From: Rhodeus uyekii
Taxonomy: Eukaryota > Chordata > Actinopteri > Cypriniformes > Acheilognathidae
Assembly (NCBI GenBank): GCA_037043235.1
Contig: JAWRVZ010000104.1
Span: forward strand, 1,678,501-1,742,500
Reading direction: 5' to 3'
Length of the DNA: 64,000 bases
The notes beneath the pieces were generated by a model. That model was given only the letters and a program-made list of their open reading frames with translations, was not told where the DNA came from and made no database searches. Both the position numbers and the translations under genes were made by a program. The stretch's first letter is position 1, and the number at the start of each line of letters is the position of its first letter. This document shows, in pieces, positions 60,445 to 64,000 of the stretch.

Positions 60445-60749
60445 ACGGGCAGGCAAAGGACGAAGACGAGATCCAACGGAACTTTAATAATGACTTCAAA
60501 ATAAAAAGAAAATAAATGATATATGAATAAATACAGACGTATTATAATTCATTTTACATGGAGTGGGTTGCCTCAATGGAGGCTGCCATTTTGAAATCAC
60601 ATGACCAGTCCAGTAGTCAAATGTGATGATTTCCATATATATATAAACTGACTTTGGTGCAATAAACATAATAGTCTGTTTAGATATTACACACCATTTA
60701 AACAAAAATCTAATCAGGTCTACATAATTTTTTACATTGAGTATAAGAT

Positions 60750-61080
60750 TGAGCTTCTTCACAAGGCAATGACCTCTTCCCCTTTAGCCAACCAGTCTGA
60801 AGCATTTCCTCGTATCCTGGCAACCATCTGGAATGTTTCCCTGCGTATCCCGCTGTGTGGCCTTGGCTCATCGCAAAAAGCTCTCAGTGTCAGCTGCCCG
60901 TTGTGATGCGTAATGCATTGCTGAATCGTTTAATTAACCTAATTTCGCAATGGATGCCTGTGACAGACAATTATGTCATCAGAATGATACATTCAGTTGA
61001 TCATTAGCAAGAATGGAAGCTTATTAAAAGGAGCGAATAAGAAGAGTGTCGCAAAACTGCATTTCAGACAAAAGAGCCTT
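60750..61080. promoter_or_regulatory. Complex non-repeat island (possible conserved noncoding element)
   Basis: Contains GATGCGTAATGCATTGCTGA, TCGTTTAATTAACCTAATTT and GACAATTATGTCATCAGAAT: dense homeodomain-type words without coding potential. The strongest-looking of the islands. Confidence 0.28.
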
Positions 61081-62904
61081 TACAAATTAAACCATCATGA
61101 TGGGGCTTTTGTTTGAAAGAAAACATGAATGTTGGTTGGTTGTTTGTTTGAGGTTTTTCTGTCCCACCCTTTCATTTGCTTTTCCATTTCTGCCACTTGT
61201 TTTGCATCTTAGGTTAAAGGGTATGAAATAAAAGGAAAAATGGAGACATGCTTTGGAGGTTTATCCTTCGCTTTTCGAGAAGTGTTACTCCTCAGAGAGT
61301 CCCCAACACTTTGATTCCACCAGCATGAAAAGACTCCATTAGATGATGAAAAGAAAACAGATCAGACGCATTTTTAAAAACTTAAAGCCTAATATTTCAA
61401 TTGAAGACACCTTTAAGTCACTGCTCAGTTCATTTATTTATTAAAGAAGAGCCACTTTATTCTTTATCATAGAAGTTCGGCTTTGGGTGAATCTCACAAA
61501 AACACCCACATAACATTTAATTTTCATGGCAAAGAACGTCTGGCTTCAAATGAAAATGTTCGCAAGGTTTCTTTGTTTCTTTTTATTTTACATTATTAAA
61601 ATACCTATAACAATAATTTGCATTACATTAAAAATCATTTGTAGGGAATTTGGCATGATGCTAAAAAGGAAAAATAAGGCCTCAAAATAATTTAATTTTT
61701 TACTTTTTTCATTCTTTAGATTTCAGAGTAAAACATGGCCTGGACATGTTCTTGAGAGGTTTAGTAAGGTTCACCTTTGTAGTACAGAAAAAAACATAGA
61801 TAAAAGTATCTTTTTAACTCAAGACAACACACCATCTAACTTATTTTCTAACATAAAGAAAATGCGACTGAAGAGAAAAGAAAGACCCAAAGGGAATATT
61901 TGTCAATTTCCTTGGTTTCTAGCCGTAACAAATCTTGTTGACTCCTGACATGATAACTGTAGACATCGCAAATAATGAAATCAAACACATTAGAGCCCTT
62001 GACCCCTGCGAAGTGACTTAAATATTTGCTACAGGACTGTTCCTTTTAGTTTGTTTCAGTTTTAGTTAAGACATCTTCACTGGCATATCTATAGTCTTAT
62101 AAACTATGGAATTTGTAGGGCTTTTTGTGCATGTAAGAGTAAATTGCATGTATTTGATGATATATTTTTCTTAATATATCAATAAACTATTGTACAAAAT
62201 AAAAATATTAAGGGCTCAAATGTTCTTTAAAATATTAATAGAAGATATTGCACCAAAAATACAAAAATGTTCTTTCTTCCGTGGAATTTTGACAATTTGT
62301 CAATCTTTTATAAAAATCAAACGTCAAGCTTCAAAAGTGAGAAAAAACACCATAAAATATCATACAGTAAATTTAAAGTCCTAATCTTCAGAAGCTTAAT
62401 ATCTGTTAGAAACTAATTGAAATTAGCCTCTATGGGTTGTGTGCATTGATATACACAGGTGTTGTGTGTAACAACTGTTATTATATTGCTTTATCTACCA
62501 CAGCTGTAATGCTGTATCGACCAATCAGTATCCAGGACTGGATCAACTAATTTCTTCATAAAGGATTTAGCATTTGCTGCTGTAGCTTGAAGTTTTTGCT
62601 CAGCATTCACTTCTTTGATTCAAGTCATTGTGGTTTTCTTCTTTAATTATGATTGTGACAAAATGATCTTGATTTTATAGTGCCTATTCAACTTTCTGCA
62701 AGCTTGCAATTAATTTAGCAATTTAAATATAGTGTAAATTGATTTTTCACAGTCAGCTCCATTGAAGTGCTTATGGATGCAGAAAGCTGCTCGCAGACTG
62801 AACAGAGGTCAGCTACAAAAACCGCAACACACACACACACTCACTAAAGGACACAGACATTTTAAATGCATGAAAACTCATAGTGGTTGTAATATCTCAG
62901 AGGT
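61081..62904. other. Intergenic, no gene seen
   Basis: AT-rich; the frame at 62190-62384 is not recognisable. A short (AC)n lies at about 62826-62841. Confidence 0.5.
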
Positions 62905-63650
62905 GTATAAGGAAAAAAACGTGTCGCAATTATGAGAAAGTCAAGTTTACGAACCATTTTATGAACAGTTGCAGTAGTTATTTGCAAAAGGACGTTGCAA
63001 TTGTGAGAAAGTCAGAATAACAGGAAATTAAGTCACAATTATGTTACAAGAAATTGTACCGATAACATTTTGTTGCAATTGTGACAAATAGTCAAAATTA
63101 TAAATGGTTTAATGAACAGCAATGATAACTATTTAGTCGCAATTGGCAAATAAATTTATATTTATGCATTTGGCAGAAGTAACAATTTGAAAATAGTTAC
63201 AATTGTGAAATAGTTGGAATATTTCAAAATTATGTAACAATTTTGAGATAGTCGCAATTATGAACGGTTCTATGAACACTTGAAGTAATTAGAAAAACAT
63301 TCCACATTATGATTCGCAATATTGCAAAATGTTTGCAATAAAATGAAGACACATTTGTGAGACATTACTTTTGCAATTATGAGAAAGTCAAAATTGTTGC
63401 ATTTATAACAAATGGTTGAATTTATAAACAGTTTTATGAACAGTAACAAGAAGTCCCTATTTAGTCGCAATTTTGACAAACAGTCAAATTTATTACGTTT
63501 TATGATCAGCAATGAGAAGTAAACTCCCTATTGTGAGATTTTTGTTTCAAAAACAAAAATCACAATCACAAAAATCACGGTCACAATCATAAGAACTTAT
63601 GCAATAACAATAAATGAAGTCACAATTGTGAGTCAAGTCGTAATAAAGAG
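62905..63650. repeat. Degenerate higher-order tandem array
   Basis: Built from many variants of a unit of about 20 bases (GTCGCAATTATGAGAAAGTC type). A second marker, ATGAACAG or a close variant, recurs at 62961, 63112, 63272, 63436 and 63502, giving super-units of 151, 160 and 164 bases and then a short one. There is no coding potential. Confidence 0.72.
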
Positions 63651-64000
63651 GAAGCTGACAAATCTTACAACATTATTTCAATTTACAGCTGCTTTATTGA
63701 ATCCATGGGAACAACCTGGGACAGCATGTTTAATTTGTTTTCGTGCTAAACATTTGGCTGCAACTAAGACAGTGTGTGAATTATAACTTTGCAAACAGAT
63801 ACTCTCAAAGAGCTCACACAAAAACAAGTTATAAATGTGTGACAGAAATCTGAATCACAGATATACATACATATATTTGCTTTTTTCCCCCTACATGCTG
63901 TTAATAAACAGCACAAAATCTCCTTGACGTGTACAGGACATAAAATAAATGATTATTATTCAAAACAAACAAATCAACAAAAAAGCTTTACAAGAAAATT
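63651..64000. other. Intergenic, no gene seen
   Basis: Ordinary AT-rich sequence to the window end; nothing assigned. Confidence 0.5.

Overview
The window looks like nuclear DNA of a teleost fish, most probably a cyprinid (carp or zebrafish relative). It is AT-rich, has spliced genes with GT..AG introns, and carries many (GT)n, (AT)n and poly-G tracts. The repeat types are typical of that group: Tc1/mariner, Tigger-like and hAT-like DNA transposons, solo LTRs with TG..CA ends, a tRNA-derived SINE and LINE tails. The repeat-based species inference rests on recall of common families, not on a search.

Region 1 (1-14,032, minus strand) is the 5' two-thirds of an aldehyde oxidase gene (aox family). 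Twenty-three coding exons can be placed, encoding about 836 residues: two 2Fe-2S clusters, the FAD domain and the start of the molybdenum-cofactor domain. The gene runs off the left edge. Its introns hold a dead Tc1 element (413-1924), two solo LTRs (3913-4237, 8860-9211), a Tigger-like element (7193-8611) containing a nested hAT-like MITE with a perfect 8-bp target duplication (7602-7887), a 69-bp tandem repeat and a 107-bp foldback hairpin.

Region 2 (14-45.2 kb) has no protein-coding gene that I can support. It contains two CTCF-like motifs, a second Tigger-like MITE (19,601-19,940), a SINE, two solo LTRs nearly or fully framed by 5-bp duplications (22,755-23,514; 31,119-31,772), and an LTR split by a 2-kb hAT-like insertion (37,907-40,709). 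It also has a compound GT/GA microsatellite, a LINE tail and a Tc1 remnant.

Region 3 (45.9-46.5 kb, minus strand) is an intact single-exon ARL4C small GTPase gene (192 residues) with two MITE-like elements close downstream of its stop codon.

Region 4 (47-64 kb) is gene-poor. It contains a solo LTR with perfect target duplication, a second long Tigger copy abutting a decayed Tc1 element, another LTR-like repeat, several repeat-free complex islands that may be conserved noncoding elements, and a degenerate higher-order tandem array near the right end.

The two genes do not form a functional unit. Both have human orthologues on chromosome 2q (AOX1 and ARL4C), so the pairing may reflect old synteny. 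I found no clearly novel biological system. The most useful observations are the nested MITE with its empty site on a sister copy, two strong foldback hairpins, sense-oriented LTR poly(A) signals inside aox introns, and the CTCF-like pair upstream of aox.
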